A DNA stretch of 38,348 nucleotides from an uncultured Mediterraneibacter sp. (GCA_944381495.1 CALWLJ010000028.1:1-38348), one strand, 5' to 3'. Counted from the first letter of the stretch, positions 24,828-33,231 are shown. The notes: generated by a model from the sequence alone, not told the origin. Translations and numbers: made by a program.

Positions 24828-26276
24828 TTAACTCTGGTTTTCCTCTCCGTCAAGACGGATCCGCCTGGAAATGCCGAGTGCGATTCCCATCTCTGCAAGC
24901 AAAAACAGGATTGACGTCCCTCCGTAACTGATGAACGGAAGTGTGATTCCCGTTGTCGGAAGAAGTCCTGTAACAACTGCAATATTAAGAATAACCTGAA
25001 GAGCAATATGCGAAAAAATACCGGTTGCAATCAGCGATCCATACAGATCCGGAGCATTTCTGGCAATAAACATCAGTCTGTAAAGCATCAGACCAAACAA
25101 AAGCAGAATAACAAGTACGCCAAAAATTCCAAGCTCTTCGCAAATCACGACAAGGATCATATCATTCTGCGCCTCTGGAATAACCATTTTCTGTGTACTG
25201 TTTCCAAGTCCCTTTCCGAAAAAGCCCCCGGCGCCGATTGCGTACAGTCCCTGCATAAGCTGATAGCTCCCGTCCGAAGCTGTAGCCTCCGGATTCAGCC
25301 ATGAAACAATCCTTCTCAGACGGAAGTTGCTCAGATTCTCCGTATCCGCAACCATCACTGCCAAAACAGCAATTGCAATAGCAAGTATGACGACTGCGGC
25401 CCCCAGGAACAGCATAAAAGGCTTAGTCTTCGGATGGTTCACAAAAATCAAGATGCATGTGATCGCCATAACGATGATCGCCGTACTCAGATTATCCGTC
25501 AGTATAAGCACCCCGCCCGCTGCAATTGCTCCAAAAAGAAATACCCTCGCAATTCCGGCAAGCGGATAGGCCCTTCTTCCCATCCGGCACAATTCATAAG
25601 AAATAAACAGTATGACTGCAATCTTCGTCACCTCAGCAGGCTGCAGTGTAAGATTTCCCGGCAGACGGATCCATCTTGCAGCGCCGTTAAATTCCGCTCC
25701 CAGCGGTGTCCGGACTAATGCCATCAGAACCAGAGATATGGCAAATATCTCAACAGCAAACGCTCCGTACAGGTGATAGTCGATTCTGGATATCAGAAAC
25801 ATAACCACAACACCCGCTGCTCCAATCAAAGCCTGCTTAGAAAAATAGTACATATCATTTTCCAGCTCAGTCTGAGCAGTATATGCGCTGGTACTGTATA
25901 GCATCACCAATCCGAAACAGAGAAGAAAAATAATAACAAAAAGCATATCATAATCAAAATACTGCGCCTTCTCAGACGGACGGCGTCTCAGTCTTATGAT
26001 CAGTTCTGCAAGCGCAGATCTCTTCGGCGGTCTTGATCTCCGTCCTGTTTCTCTCTCGTAAGACGGTCTGGGTCTGTTCAGTGCCTCACGTCTCCGGTCG
26101 ATCACTCCTTGGTAGCCTCCCCGTCCATGAGCCGGCTGTCTTCTGCTCTCTCTCACGCTCTGCCGCCCGGCACGGTATCTGTCATCTTCATGCTCCGGAC
26201 GACGCATACCCCGGCCGCTTTGAATTCTGTTTTCCCGATCACGCCGTCTCACCGGACGAACCGTTCTGCTTCTCAT
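24828..26276 (-). CDS. Second SEDS (FtsW/RodA-type) protein with Arg-rich N-terminus
   Basis: A second SEDS glycan polymerase (482 aa) related to the dcw FtsW: it repeats LYSTSAY, GAARWIRLPGNLTLQPAEVTK, the AIGAGGFFGKGLGNSTQK loop, IPEAQNDMI and LPFISYGGTS. About ten membrane segments start near residue 110. The first ~100 residues are a cytoplasmic extension very rich in Arg with Gly, Asp and Pro, absent from the dcw copy. The start is ATG 26276, with AAGGTGA six bases upstream; an in-frame GTG lies three codons earlier. Lateral-wall (RodA-like) or sporulation (SpoVE-like) use is possible; the motifs favour the FtsW branch. Confidence 0.9.
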   Translation of the reverse strand: MRSRTVRPVRRRDRENRIQSGRGMRRPEHEDDRYRAGRQSVRESRRQPAHGRGGYQGVIDRRREALNRPRPSYERETGRRSRPPKRSALAELIIRLRRRPSEKAQYFDYDMLFVIIFLLCFGLVMLYSTSAYTAQTELENDMYYFSKQALIGAAGVVVMFLISRIDYHLYGAFAVEIFAISLVLMALVRTPLGAEFNGAARWIRLPGNLTLQPAEVTKIAVILFISYELCRMGRRAYPLAGIARVFLFGAIAAGGVLILTDNLSTAIIVMAITCILIFVNHPKTKPFMLFLGAAVVILAIAIAVLAVMVADTENLSNFRLRRIVSWLNPEATASDGSYQLMQGLYAIGAGGFFGKGLGNSTQKMVIPEAQNDMILVVICEELGIFGVLVILLLFGLMLYRLMFIARNAPDLYGSLIATGIFSHIALQVILNIAVVTGLLPTTGITLPFISYGGTSILFLLAEMGIALGISRRIRLDGEENQS

Positions 26277-26304
26277 ACTGATCACCTTATCCGTAAATAA
26301 TATA

Positions 26305-26345
26305 TAAGGAACCAGTCTTCGGCCGAAGCCTGACCTGATTCCTTA
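26305..26345 (-). terminator. Compound hairpin before the second SEDS gene
   Basis: TAAGGAA/TTCCTTA and CAG/CTG form an outer stem around the self-complementary CTTCGGCCGAAG (26317-26328). TATATTATTT follows on the minus strand, so it may end the gtrA transcript or attenuate it into the SEDS gene. No clear promoter is visible between it and the start at 26276. Confidence 0.45.
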
Positions 26346-26359
26346 TTCACCGTCATATA

Positions 26360-26599
26360 CTAATAGCACTTCTCTCCGCTTTCCTTGCAGAAAAGGGAAC
26401 AAATTATCCAGATTATAGGCTGCCTATTAATAATTTTTCCAGCAGTCTTCTTGACGTTTGTATTATAGTCCACCGTTCCGTAAAATGCAAGAAGTTTTTG
26501 CAATGCTCTATTTCCCAGAATATTCATGATCCTGATTTTTAATGTCTTGTCAGGAATTCGCCGCCTGCCACTTTCCAGTACATTTTCTTCATTGTTCAT
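26360..26599 (-). CDS. Doubtful small reading frame after gtrA
   Basis: A 79-aa frame whose ATG overlaps the last codons of gtrA. It is basic in the middle (GRRRIPDKTLKIRIMNILGN), contains a short hydrophobic stretch near the C-terminus (QPIIWIICSLFC) and ends KESGEKCY. I recognise no family, and there is no good ribosome binding site (AAAGCTG only). It could be a coupled small protein or the remains of a longer gene. Confidence 0.3.
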   Translation of the reverse strand: MNNEENVLESGRRRIPDKTLKIRIMNILGNRALQKLLAFYGTVDYNTNVKKTAGKIINRQPIIWIICSLFCKESGEKCY

Positions 26600-27059
26600 C
26601 AGCTTTAAAAACAATGATTTTACTAATAAAATAATTCAGAATAATAACAATTATCTGCCCCACAGTCTTTGTTGCAATACTGTTGCATCCTAAAACCGTA
26701 ATTCCAATGTAAAGTATGATTTCCTCCACAATTAATGTAAATACCCTCCCGCCAAAAAAGCTGACAACTTCTCTAAAAACACCTTTCAAACCATCAGCCG
26801 CATTATCAAAGACCCATATTCTGTTCGTTATATAAGCAAATACAACTGCAAGAATCCAGGAAAACAGATTAGCGATCAGCGGCTCCCATCCAAACACCCT
26901 TTCAAAAAGCGCATAGGAGCCTATACTTACCACAAAAGACAGACCGCCAAAAAAGAGATACAGCAAAATCTCTTTATACTTATTATATAATGGCTGAAAA
27001 ACAGAAAAGATTTTTACATCCATTATGCGGTCAAATATATCCCTCTCCTTTTTTTTCAT
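26589..27059 (-). CDS. gtrA: GtrA-family membrane protein
   Basis: A 156-aa protein with a basic N-terminus and four membrane helices (from about residue 30), containing LYLFFGGLSFVVSIGSYALF, NLFSWILAVVFAYITNRIWVF and NYFISKIIVF, the standard GtrA (PF04138) layout. GtrA proteins are thought to flip undecaprenyl-phosphate sugars across the membrane for glycosylation of O antigen, teichoic acid or cell wall polymers. It is divergent from the polytopic protein and GT2 gene that would complete such a system. AAGGAAGA precedes the ATG. Confidence 0.9.
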   Translation of the reverse strand: MKKKERDIFDRIMDVKIFSVFQPLYNKYKEILLYLFFGGLSFVVSIGSYALFERVFGWEPLIANLFSWILAVVFAYITNRIWVFDNAADGLKGVFREVVSFFGGRVFTLIVEEIILYIGITVLGCNSIATKTVGQIIVIILNYFISKIIVFKADEQ

Positions 27060-27099
27060 TATTTATTCTTCCTTTTTCTTTTTATTTCAACGCAATAGT

Positions 27100-27122
27100 A
27101 TTATAGCAAAACAGTCACTGTT
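27100..27122 (-). promoter_or_regulatory. gtrA promoter (extended -10) with palindrome
   Basis: On the minus strand TGCTATAAT is an extended -10 element (TATAAT at 27100-27105) without a clear -35. Immediately upstream is AACAGTCACTGTT (27110-27122), a perfect 6-1-6 palindrome lying between the -10 and -35 positions, a place where a repressor would block transcription. Confidence 0.5.
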
Positions 27123-27177
27123 ATTCCACCTCATTTTATCATCTCCAAAACTGCTCTTTCCGCATATTTCCTTAATA

Positions 27178-27206
27178 TTGACTAATACTACATATTGCTA
27201 TATAGT
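27178..27206 (+). promoter_or_regulatory. Promoter of the polytopic protein-GT2 operon
   Basis: TTGACT (27178-27183), a 17-bp spacer and TATAGT (27201-27206), 37 bp before the ATG at 27243. Confidence 0.6.
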
Positions 27207-27242
27207 ATAGTTGATTTATTACTGTTACAAGAGGGGGTTATA

Positions 27243-29099
27243 ATGAAGAAAATTAAAACTTATCTGTTTCCTTCTATCGTTGCATTCATGGTCGCAATTA
27301 CGATCTCATTGTCTGGATCTGTCTCGCAATATTCTTCTCTAAAACAAATGCTGCTTGCAGAAATAGACGGCGTCGGATTTGATGATCTTATTATTCTGAT
27401 CGCGCTAATACTGTTTTTTTCCAAATCATGGACAGTATTCATGCAATCACGTCATTGGATAACAGATGTATTATCCGCCGTTTTTTCTATTTTTATGCTT
27501 ATTGGCATCAGTTATTCAAAACTGGGAAACTGGGACTTTATATTTGCCAACGTCAGACAATGTATTGTTGCATTTATTGCCTTTTTGGGATATTTTATAC
27601 TATTTGATGTATTTCTCAGCATTTTATACAAGCTTCTTGCTGAGAAACATCTGTTTAAGACGCTATCAAAATACAAATTTCCCGATACAATCGATAATCA
27701 TTACTATCTTTTTGCATTTATTGTAATTGTACTATTTTGGTTGCCATATGTATTATTCCATCTTCCCGGATCTGTTCCTTACGATGGATATCGGCAAATC
27801 AATATGTTTTATAATATAGAGCCCCTGTCAAATCATCACCCGTGGGTTCTGACAGTCTTTTTCGGATTCCTGATGAATATCGGGAAAATAGTTTCCGATA
27901 ATTTTGGGGTTTTACTTATTGTTTCAGTGATGTTCATTGTTGAGGCTTCCTGCTACGCGACAATATGCAGCAAAATAAAAAAATGGGGAGCGCCATTTTA
28001 TTTTAATCTGTTAACACTCCTCTTTTTCGCAATACTTCCAGTTTTCGGTGCGTATTCGCAGATTGTAATGAAAGACGGTATATTCAGTGCATTGTTTGCT
28101 CTATTTTTTGTATTATATGTCGACCTATGCATATCCTACGTTAAAAAAGACGTGATCGAACACCCGGTTCAAAAATTTGCCGTACTGCTTATTATAGAAT
28201 TACTAGTCTGCATTACAAGGAATAATGGAATATATATGATTATCCCAGCCAATATTCTATTGCTTTTTTTCACAATAAAAGGTCGAAAGAAATATGTAAT
28301 ATTGCTTACGCTCTGCCTTCTTTTATCCTATTATTGTATTGACTCCAGACTTGCCGCTGCTGTCGGAGTCGCCCCTGGTTCAGATAAGGAAATGCTGTCA
28401 ATACCTTTCCAGCAGACTGCCAGATATCTGAAAGAGTATCCAGACGATGTTACAGAAAGTGAAGAAAAGGCCATTCGTGCAATTCTTGATTACGATAATC
28501 TTGCTCAGATATATGAGCCTGAAATTTCCGATCATGTAAAGGACACTTTTCGTAACAGCTCATCTAAAGAAGATCTGAGCAATTATTTTAAAGCCTGGTT
28601 CAGTATGTTTTGCAGGCATCCCGGCGTATATTTTGAGGCAACTTTTAACAACACATATGGATATTATTATCCTTTTCATAACTGTAATAAACTAGGGGCA
28701 TATCAATTTTATATTCAAGGCCCTCCGCTGGCAACCGGGGATTTTGATATTCACTATGTGATCCCCGCAAATATCCGACAAATATGTGATACTTACGCAA
28801 CAATTTGGCGTAATATTCCAGGACTTGCACAACTGGTAAATCCCGGATCGTATACCTGGGGGATTTTAATCCTTGGCGGCTATCTCATCTACCGTAAGCG
28901 AAGCAAAGGACTCCTTGTACTGGCTGCCCCTCTGCTAAACGTTGCTGTATGCATTGCTTCACCAGTAAACGGTTATCTGAGATACGCCATTCCGTTGATT
29001 GCATGTACACCGGTACTGATATACTGGTGTCTGAGATATGCAGAAACCAAAAAAGCCGTTCGCCATCTCGAACAGGCTGCAAAAGAAAAGGAGAATTAA
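27243..29099 (+). CDS. Polytopic membrane protein (DUF6020-like), putative GT-C glycosyltransferase
   Basis: A 618-aa protein with about twelve or more membrane helices. I recall similar Firmicutes proteins annotated as DUF6020, but cannot verify this. A first extracytoplasmic loop carries PYDGYRQINMFYNIEPLSNHHPW: Asp181 and the His198-His199 pair sit where GT-C enzymes (PMT, ArnT, YfhO-like) place their catalytic acid. The C-terminal part has an extracytoplasmic segment followed by the last helices and a short charged tail. The start at 27243 follows GAGGGGG by five bases. It is two bases from the GT2 gene. Function is inferred: transfer of a lipid-linked sugar outside the cell. Confidence 0.7.
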   Translation: MKKIKTYLFPSIVAFMVAITISLSGSVSQYSSLKQMLLAEIDGVGFDDLIILIALILFFSKSWTVFMQSRHWITDVLSAVFSIFMLIGISYSKLGNWDFIFANVRQCIVAFIAFLGYFILFDVFLSILYKLLAEKHLFKTLSKYKFPDTIDNHYYLFAFIVIVLFWLPYVLFHLPGSVPYDGYRQINMFYNIEPLSNHHPWVLTVFFGFLMNIGKIVSDNFGVLLIVSVMFIVEASCYATICSKIKKWGAPFYFNLLTLLFFAILPVFGAYSQIVMKDGIFSALFALFFVLYVDLCISYVKKDVIEHPVQKFAVLLIIELLVCITRNNGIYMIIPANILLLFFTIKGRKKYVILLTLCLLLSYYCIDSRLAAAVGVAPGSDKEMLSIPFQQTARYLKEYPDDVTESEEKAIRAILDYDNLAQIYEPEISDHVKDTFRNSSSKEDLSNYFKAWFSMFCRHPGVYFEATFNNTYGYYYPFHNCNKLGAYQFYIQGPPLATGDFDIHYVIPANIRQICDTYATIWRNIPGLAQLVNPGSYTWGILILGGYLIYRKRSKGLLVLAAPLLNVAVCIASPVNGYLRYAIPLIACTPVLIYWCLRYAETKKAVRHLEQAAKEKEN

Positions 29100-29101
29100 C
29101 T

Positions 29102-30049
29102 ATGGATAAAGTAGCTGTTCTAATTCCATGCTATAATGAGGCAAAAACAATTCGCAAAGTCATTGAAGATTTTTCAAAAGTTATACCCGAAAAAGGCAGT
29201 GCCATATATGTCTATGACAATAATTCAACAGATGACACAGCCAAGATAGCTGCCGATGCCGGAGCAATCGTCCGTAAAGAATATCAGCAGGGAAAAGGGA
29301 ACGTCATTCGCCGTATGTTTCGCGAAATTGATGCAGAGTGCTATATAATGGTTGATGGTGATGATACTTATCCAGCCGAATGCGCCCCCGAAATGATACA
29401 AAAAGTATTGGACCGTAAAGTTGACATGGTAGTAGGAGATCGATTATCATCTACCTATTTTACAGAAAATAAACGTCCATTCCACAATTTTGGCAACAGC
29501 CTGGTACGTAAAAGTATTAATGTCTTATTTAAAAGCGATATAAAAGATATTATGACAGGATATCGTGCTTTTAGTTACCAATTTGTTAAAAGCTTCCCTG
29601 TATTATCTCATGGATTTGAAATTGAAACAGAGATGAGTATTCATGCAATCGACAAAAATATGCTTTTGGATAATGTGATCATTGATTATCGCGACCGTCC
29701 GGAAGGAAGTGAATCCAAACTAAATACGTATTCAGATGGATTTAAGGTCCTAAGAACAATCCTGAAGCTGTTCAGAAATTATAAGCCATTAGCATTTTTT
29801 AATATATTTTCAGTTTTGTTGCTTATTCTTGCTTTTATATTTTTTATACCGATTTTAGTAACATTTATACAGACAGGTCTTGTACCTAACTTTCCAACCT
29901 TAATCGTCTGTGGATTTGCTGTTATGGCGGCAATACTTTCCTTCTTCTCCGGATTAATCTTACAGACAATGGTCCAGAAAAACCGACAGGATTTTGAGAT
30001 GCAACTGATTCAAATAGAAGAAAGATATAAATCATTAGCAGATAAATAA
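29102..30049 (+). CDS. GtrB/CsbB-like polyprenyl-phosphate glycosyltransferase (GT2)
   Basis: A 315-aa family 2 glycosyltransferase that probably loads a sugar from a nucleotide donor onto undecaprenyl phosphate on the inner membrane face. The GT-A domain has VLIPCYNEAKTI, VYDNNSTDDT, the metal-binding DGDD (residues 85-88), DIMTGYRAFS and a late EGSESKL loop as in Dpm1/GtrB proteins. Two membrane helices follow in the last ~90 residues. AAAGGAG precedes the ATG at 29102; a longer in-frame extension back to 28949 lies inside the upstream gene. It ends at a terminator. Confidence 0.9.
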   Translation: MDKVAVLIPCYNEAKTIRKVIEDFSKVIPEKGSAIYVYDNNSTDDTAKIAADAGAIVRKEYQQGKGNVIRRMFREIDAECYIMVDGDDTYPAECAPEMIQKVLDRKVDMVVGDRLSSTYFTENKRPFHNFGNSLVRKSINVLFKSDIKDIMTGYRAFSYQFVKSFPVLSHGFEIETEMSIHAIDKNMLLDNVIIDYRDRPEGSESKLNTYSDGFKVLRTILKLFRNYKPLAFFNIFSVLLLILAFIFFIPILVTFIQTGLVPNFPTLIVCGFAVMAAILSFFSGLILQTMVQKNRQDFEMQLIQIEERYKSLADK

Positions 30050-30057
30050 TATTTTTT

Positions 30058-30106
30058 ACGGCTGAACTTCCAATTCATTATATGAGGTTTAGCCGTTTTC
30101 TTTTTC
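30058..30106 (+). terminator. Terminator after the GT2 gene
   Basis: ACGGCTGAAC (30058-30067) pairs with GTTTAGCCGT (30087-30096), one G-T pair, followed by TTTCTTTTT. Confidence 0.8.
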
Positions 30107-30134
30107 GAAATAATTGCAGTCAATCACATAATAT

Positions 30135-30172
30135 AAAAAAGAACCAACAACGGATTGATCTCCGCCTGGTTC
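30135..30172 (-). terminator. Terminator after tRNA-Pro
   Basis: On the minus strand GAACCA…TGGTTC with an inner CGGA/TCCG stem is followed by TTTTTT, about 45 bp beyond the tRNA. Confidence 0.75.
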
Positions 30173-30216
30173 ATCTGATATTTTTATGCTTCAAAAGTTG
30201 TTTTCTATTTCAAAAG

Positions 30217-30291
30217 TCGGGGTGACAGGATTCGAACCTGCGACCTCACGGCCCCCAGCCGTGCGCTCTAACCAAACTGAGCCACACCCCG
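30217..30291 (-). tRNA. tRNA-Pro (anticodon GGG)
   Basis: A 75-nt cloverleaf: acceptor CGGGGTG/CACCCCG with A as discriminator, a D arm (GGCTCAGTTTGGTTAGAGC), an anticodon stem CACGG/CCGTG with loop CTGGGGG giving anticodon GGG, and a T arm containing GTTCGAATC. CCA is not encoded. It is a single tRNA gene with its own promoter and terminator. Confidence 0.95.
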
Positions 30292-30302
30292 CCGACTTAT
30301 AT

Positions 30303-30331
30303 AGTATACACGATTTTTCTCCAGTTGTAAA
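30303..30331 (-). promoter_or_regulatory. tRNA-Pro promoter
   Basis: TTTACA (30326-30331), a 17-bp spacer and TATACT (30303-30308) on the minus strand, 12 bp before the tRNA. Confidence 0.75.
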
Positions 30332-30335
30332 GCAG

Positions 30336-30363
30336 AACATTTTATTTTTTTAATCATAGTATA
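30336..30363 (+). promoter_or_regulatory. Possible sigma-E promoter of cotJ
   Basis: GAACATT, 13 bp, CATAGTAT resembles the sigma-E pattern (about xxATATT and CATACAxT). Bacillus cotJ is sigma-E dependent, which supports the guess; the match is partial. Confidence 0.3.
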
Positions 30364-30395
30364 ATTCTATAGGAATATAGAAAGGAGAATGTTCT

Positions 30396-30662
30396 ATGGC
30401 AAACTGTCAAAACAACTGTCAGAACTCTATGCGTTACAATAACCGCAGGCCAGTACCATCCCCCTCTCCATCCTGCTCATACAGGACAGACTGCCGGGCT
30501 AATACAAGGCACCCCTTCCCCTCCGATACACCTATTGCCATGGCCTATGTACCATGGCAGAAATGGGAAAACATTTATGAACCTTGCAAAGGCCTGGAAC
30601 ACGGAACAATTTTCAGGGATCTCGATAAACCATTCATGTGGAGAGGAGGCCGCTGTCGATGA
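30396..30662 (+). CDS. cotJA: Spore coat-associated protein CotJA
   Basis: First protein of the cotJ operon, a component of the inner spore coat made in the mother cell. The 88-aa protein has an Asn/Arg/Pro/Ser-rich N-terminal half and the family core PIAMAYVPWQKWENIYEP followed by GLEHGTIFRDLDKPF. AAAGGAG lies upstream of the ATG. Its stop overlaps the start of cotJB (ATGA), so they are coupled. Confidence 0.9.
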   Translation: MANCQNNCQNSMRYNNRRPVPSPSPSCSYRTDCRANTRHPFPSDTPIAMAYVPWQKWENIYEPCKGLEHGTIFRDLDKPFMWRGGRCR

Positions 30663-30928
30663 ATCAGACCAGAAACCGCAGAGAACTTCTCAGTCATATC
30701 AATCAGGTCAGCTTTGCTGTTGACGATGTGAAGCTATTCCTGGATACTCACCCGGATGACCAGGAGGCTCTTGCCTTCTTTGAAAATTACAGCCGCCAGA
30801 GAAATATGGCCTTGAAAGAATATGCCGCTGCTTATGGTCCCCTCACAGTAGATACCTCTGACTGTTCACGCGGCAAGCACTGGAACTGGATCAACGAGCC
30901 ATGGCCCTGGCAGGAAGGAGGATGCTGA
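30659..30928 (+). CDS. cotJB: Spore coat protein CotJB
   Basis: Second cotJ product, 89 aa, needed with CotJA for CotJC assembly in the Bacillus coat. It is helical and has the family features INQVSFAVDDVKLFLDTHP, DQEALAFFENY, YGPLTVDTSD and a closing WNWINEPWPWQEGGC. The start at 30659 overlaps the cotJA stop and has AGAGGAGG nine bases upstream. Confidence 0.9.
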   Translation: MNQTRNRRELLSHINQVSFAVDDVKLFLDTHPDDQEALAFFENYSRQRNMALKEYAAAYGPLTVDTSDCSRGKHWNWINEPWPWQEGGC

Positions 30929-30931
30929 TTT

Positions 30932-31537
30932 ATGTGGATTTACGAAAAAAGGTTGCAATATCCGGTAAAGATCTCACAGACAAACCCCAAAATCGCCCAG
31001 ATCATCATCACACAATTTGGCGGACCTGATGGTGAGCTCGGCGCATCCATGCGTTATATGTCACAGAGATACACTATGCCCTACAAGGAAGTAACTGGTG
31101 TTCTTACTGATATTGCCACTGAGGAGCTTGCTCATCTTGAAATGATATGTGCTATCGTCTATCAGCTCACGAAAAACCTGTCACCGGAAGAAATTGAACG
31201 TTCCGGTTTTGCCCCATATTACGTAGATCACACACTCGCCCTCTGGCCTCAGTCGGCCGCAGGTGTGCCGTGGAGCGCTACAACCTTCCAGTCCAAAGGC
31301 GATCCTCTGACAGATCTTCATGAAGATATGGCTGCTGAACAAAAGGCGCGGACAACATACGATAATATTCTGCGCCTCGTAAAGGATCCGGAAGTATGTG
31401 AACCTATCCGTTTTCTGCGAGAAAGAGAAATCGTTCATTATCAGCGCTTTGGTGAAAGTCTCAGGATTGTGCAGGATAATCTGGACAGCCAAAACTTTTA
31501 TGCAATTAACCCCGAATTCGATATACCGTCAAAATAG
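30932..31537 (+). CDS. cotJC: CotJC, manganese-catalase-family coat protein
   Basis: A 201-aa ferritin-like protein of the Mn-catalase family, a spore coat component. The di-metal carboxylate/histidine pattern is visible in ELGASMRYM, TEELAHLEMI, HEDMAAEQKARTTYDNI and REREIVHYQRF. It is shorter than full Mn catalases, as usual for CotJC. Peroxide breakdown at the spore surface is plausible but not shown by sequence. It begins four bases after cotJB, with GGAGG just upstream. Confidence 0.93.
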   Translation: MWIYEKRLQYPVKISQTNPKIAQIIITQFGGPDGELGASMRYMSQRYTMPYKEVTGVLTDIATEELAHLEMICAIVYQLTKNLSPEEIERSGFAPYYVDHTLALWPQSAAGVPWSATTFQSKGDPLTDLHEDMAAEQKARTTYDNILRLVKDPEVCEPIRFLREREIVHYQRFGESLRIVQDNLDSQNFYAINPEFDIPSK

Positions 31538-31601
31538 CATATCACAATTTAGAGCTTCTCTGACGAAGTACAGGTATCCAAATACAGTAGTGTGCCTTTT
31601 A

Positions 31602-31643
31602 CAGAGAAGGAGTTCCGGAAACTGGTCCGGAACTCCTTCTCTG
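31602..31643. terminator. Terminator between convergent cotJ and htrA
   Basis: A perfect 18-bp stem (31602-31619 with 31626-31643) and a 6-nt loop. Moderately T-rich sequence follows on the plus strand (ATTACTCTTTTC). It could stop both transcripts. Confidence 0.8.
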
Positions 31644-31721
31644 ATTACTCTTTTCAATATACTTTCCATTACCGATAAACTTCTAAGCTCACGTCTTTTC
31701 TATCCACGAGATCCGGGCTGT

Positions 31722-33077
31722 TTAATTCTGCTTCTCGCCCAACGTCACATCGATTGTCTTCTCACTGTATTCTCCATTTGTCTGAGGGATGTCAATTGTC
31801 AACGTAACAGTGTCGCCCACTGCATAATACTCCAGCTGCTCCTGAAGAGCATCCATACTTGTCACTGTAGCTCCATTAATTCCAGTAATTATGCATCCTT
31901 TTGTCATTCCCGCACGATCAGCTCCGCCTCCTGGAATTACATTTGATACATAGACCCCTGCCGGAATATCAATCTGCTGTGAAAACGCATCAGATACGCT
32001 GATTCCTTCAATACCGATAGCTCCCTGATCTTTCTCAGGCACTCTGGTCTTTGTCTCCTGATTCATAAGATTTTCAATCAGATCAGAAACATCGCTAATC
32101 GGAATCGCATAGCCTACGCCCTCTACACTTTCTCCAACCAGTTTAGAGGAATTGATACCGATCACTTCACCATTAATATTAACAAGTGCTCCACCGCTGT
32201 TTCCCGGATTAATGGCTGCGTCCGTCTGAATCAGCCGCGCATCACTGTTCAATGCTTCTCCCGTCTCTCCGTCAACTCCTGACGCAGTACGATTTACTGC
32301 ACTGATAACCCCTGTAGTCACTGACTGTCCATATCCAAGAGCATTTCCGATCGCAATCGCCGGCTCTCCTACTTTTAACGTATTAGAATCTCCCAGCGTC
32401 GCGATAGATATCGCATTTAACGTTTCGTCGGGTATATCATCCAATGCAACTGCAATAACCGCCACATCATAGGTAGAATCTGTTCCTTTAATATTGGCTT
32501 CCACACTTGACTCATCATTAAATGTCACTGTCAGAGTGTTGCTGTTCTCTACCACATGATTGTTAGTCACGATGAGAAGCTCTGTATCAGTCTGCCCGAT
32601 AATAATTCCGGTTCCGGCGCCCTCACTCTGCTGCTCATAAACCTGTCCAAAGAAATTCTGAACCTGTTCCACACTCATATTTGTAATTGAAACAATTGAA
32701 GGCATCACGCTCTCAACAATATCGGAAACATCTGATGTAACAGCACTGGAGGAAGTAGATAACGTAGTATTATTCCCGGTATTCCTTGACGTACCGGATC
32801 CTGAGGTCGAAGAGGTCTCATTCAGGCCAAGTATCCGGCTTCCAATTATATTAGATGTCAGGAAGGTTGCACTGGAAACAATTCCAAATAAAAGTGCAAG
32901 ACCTGTCACAGCGACAGCTTTCGGCATCTTTTTATGTTCCTTTTTCTTCTTTCCGGATGGCTGATATTCCGGATCTGCCCCCGACTGATAACTGTTCTGT
33001 TCCCCTGCGCTCCCGCTATACTGGTAATTTCCCTGATTCATTCCATCCTGATTATAATAATTATACTGATTATCCAT
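31722..33077 (-). CDS. HtrA/DegP-type membrane serine protease
   Basis: A trypsin-like protease that degrades misfolded proteins at the outer membrane face. The 451-aa protein has a Tyr/Gln/Asn/Gly-rich cytoplasmic N-terminus, a Lys-rich stretch and one membrane helix (about 53-77), a Ser/Thr linker, the protease domain with triad His174 (TNNHVVEN), Asp204 (STYDVAVIAV) and Ser294 (NPGNSGGAL), and one PDZ domain (about 365-450). The start at 33077 has AGGTAA seven bases upstream; an ATG at 33131 has none. It follows the terminator of the cohesin-like gene and so is probably a separate unit. Confidence 0.93.
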   Translation of the reverse strand: MDNQYNYYNQDGMNQGNYQYSGSAGEQNSYQSGADPEYQPSGKKKKEHKKMPKAVAVTGLALLFGIVSSATFLTSNIIGSRILGLNETSSTSGSGTSRNTGNNTTLSTSSSAVTSDVSDIVESVMPSIVSITNMSVEQVQNFFGQVYEQQSEGAGTGIIIGQTDTELLIVTNNHVVENSNTLTVTFNDESSVEANIKGTDSTYDVAVIAVALDDIPDETLNAISIATLGDSNTLKVGEPAIAIGNALGYGQSVTTGVISAVNRTASGVDGETGEALNSDARLIQTDAAINPGNSGGALVNINGEVIGINSSKLVGESVEGVGYAIPISDVSDLIENLMNQETKTRVPEKDQGAIGIEGISVSDAFSQQIDIPAGVYVSNVIPGGGADRAGMTKGCIITGINGATVTSMDALQEQLEYYAVGDTVTLTIDIPQTNGEYSEKTIDVTLGEKQN

Positions 33078-33168
33078 ATTCAGCTTACCTGCTTTCTCCT
33101 TTGATCTTATGCATATATCATAATCATCCATTGTGATAAATCTGTGTTCAATCCATTAACAAATATTG

Positions 33169-33194
33169 AAAAAGCGGAACAGTTACCGCCTTTT
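33169..33194 (-). terminator. Terminator after the cohesin-like gene
   Basis: AAAAGGCGG / CCGCTTTTT (one G-T pair) with an 8-nt loop on the minus strand, its 3' arm ending in the T-run. Confidence 0.7.
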
Positions 33195-33231
33195 CCTATG
33201 CAGTCTACTGTCCCGCCCTGAAAATGATCGA

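Noticed and set aside
28949-29101. Longer N-terminus for the GT2 protein
   Set aside because: The extension lies within the coding region of the upstream gene in another frame; the ATG at 29102 has a strong ribosome binding site and begins the GT2 domain.
26360-30120. Genomic island or prophage
   Set aside because: The region is AT-rich but has no integrase, transposase or direct-repeat ends. The adjacent tRNA is intact and I saw no second copy of its 3' end.
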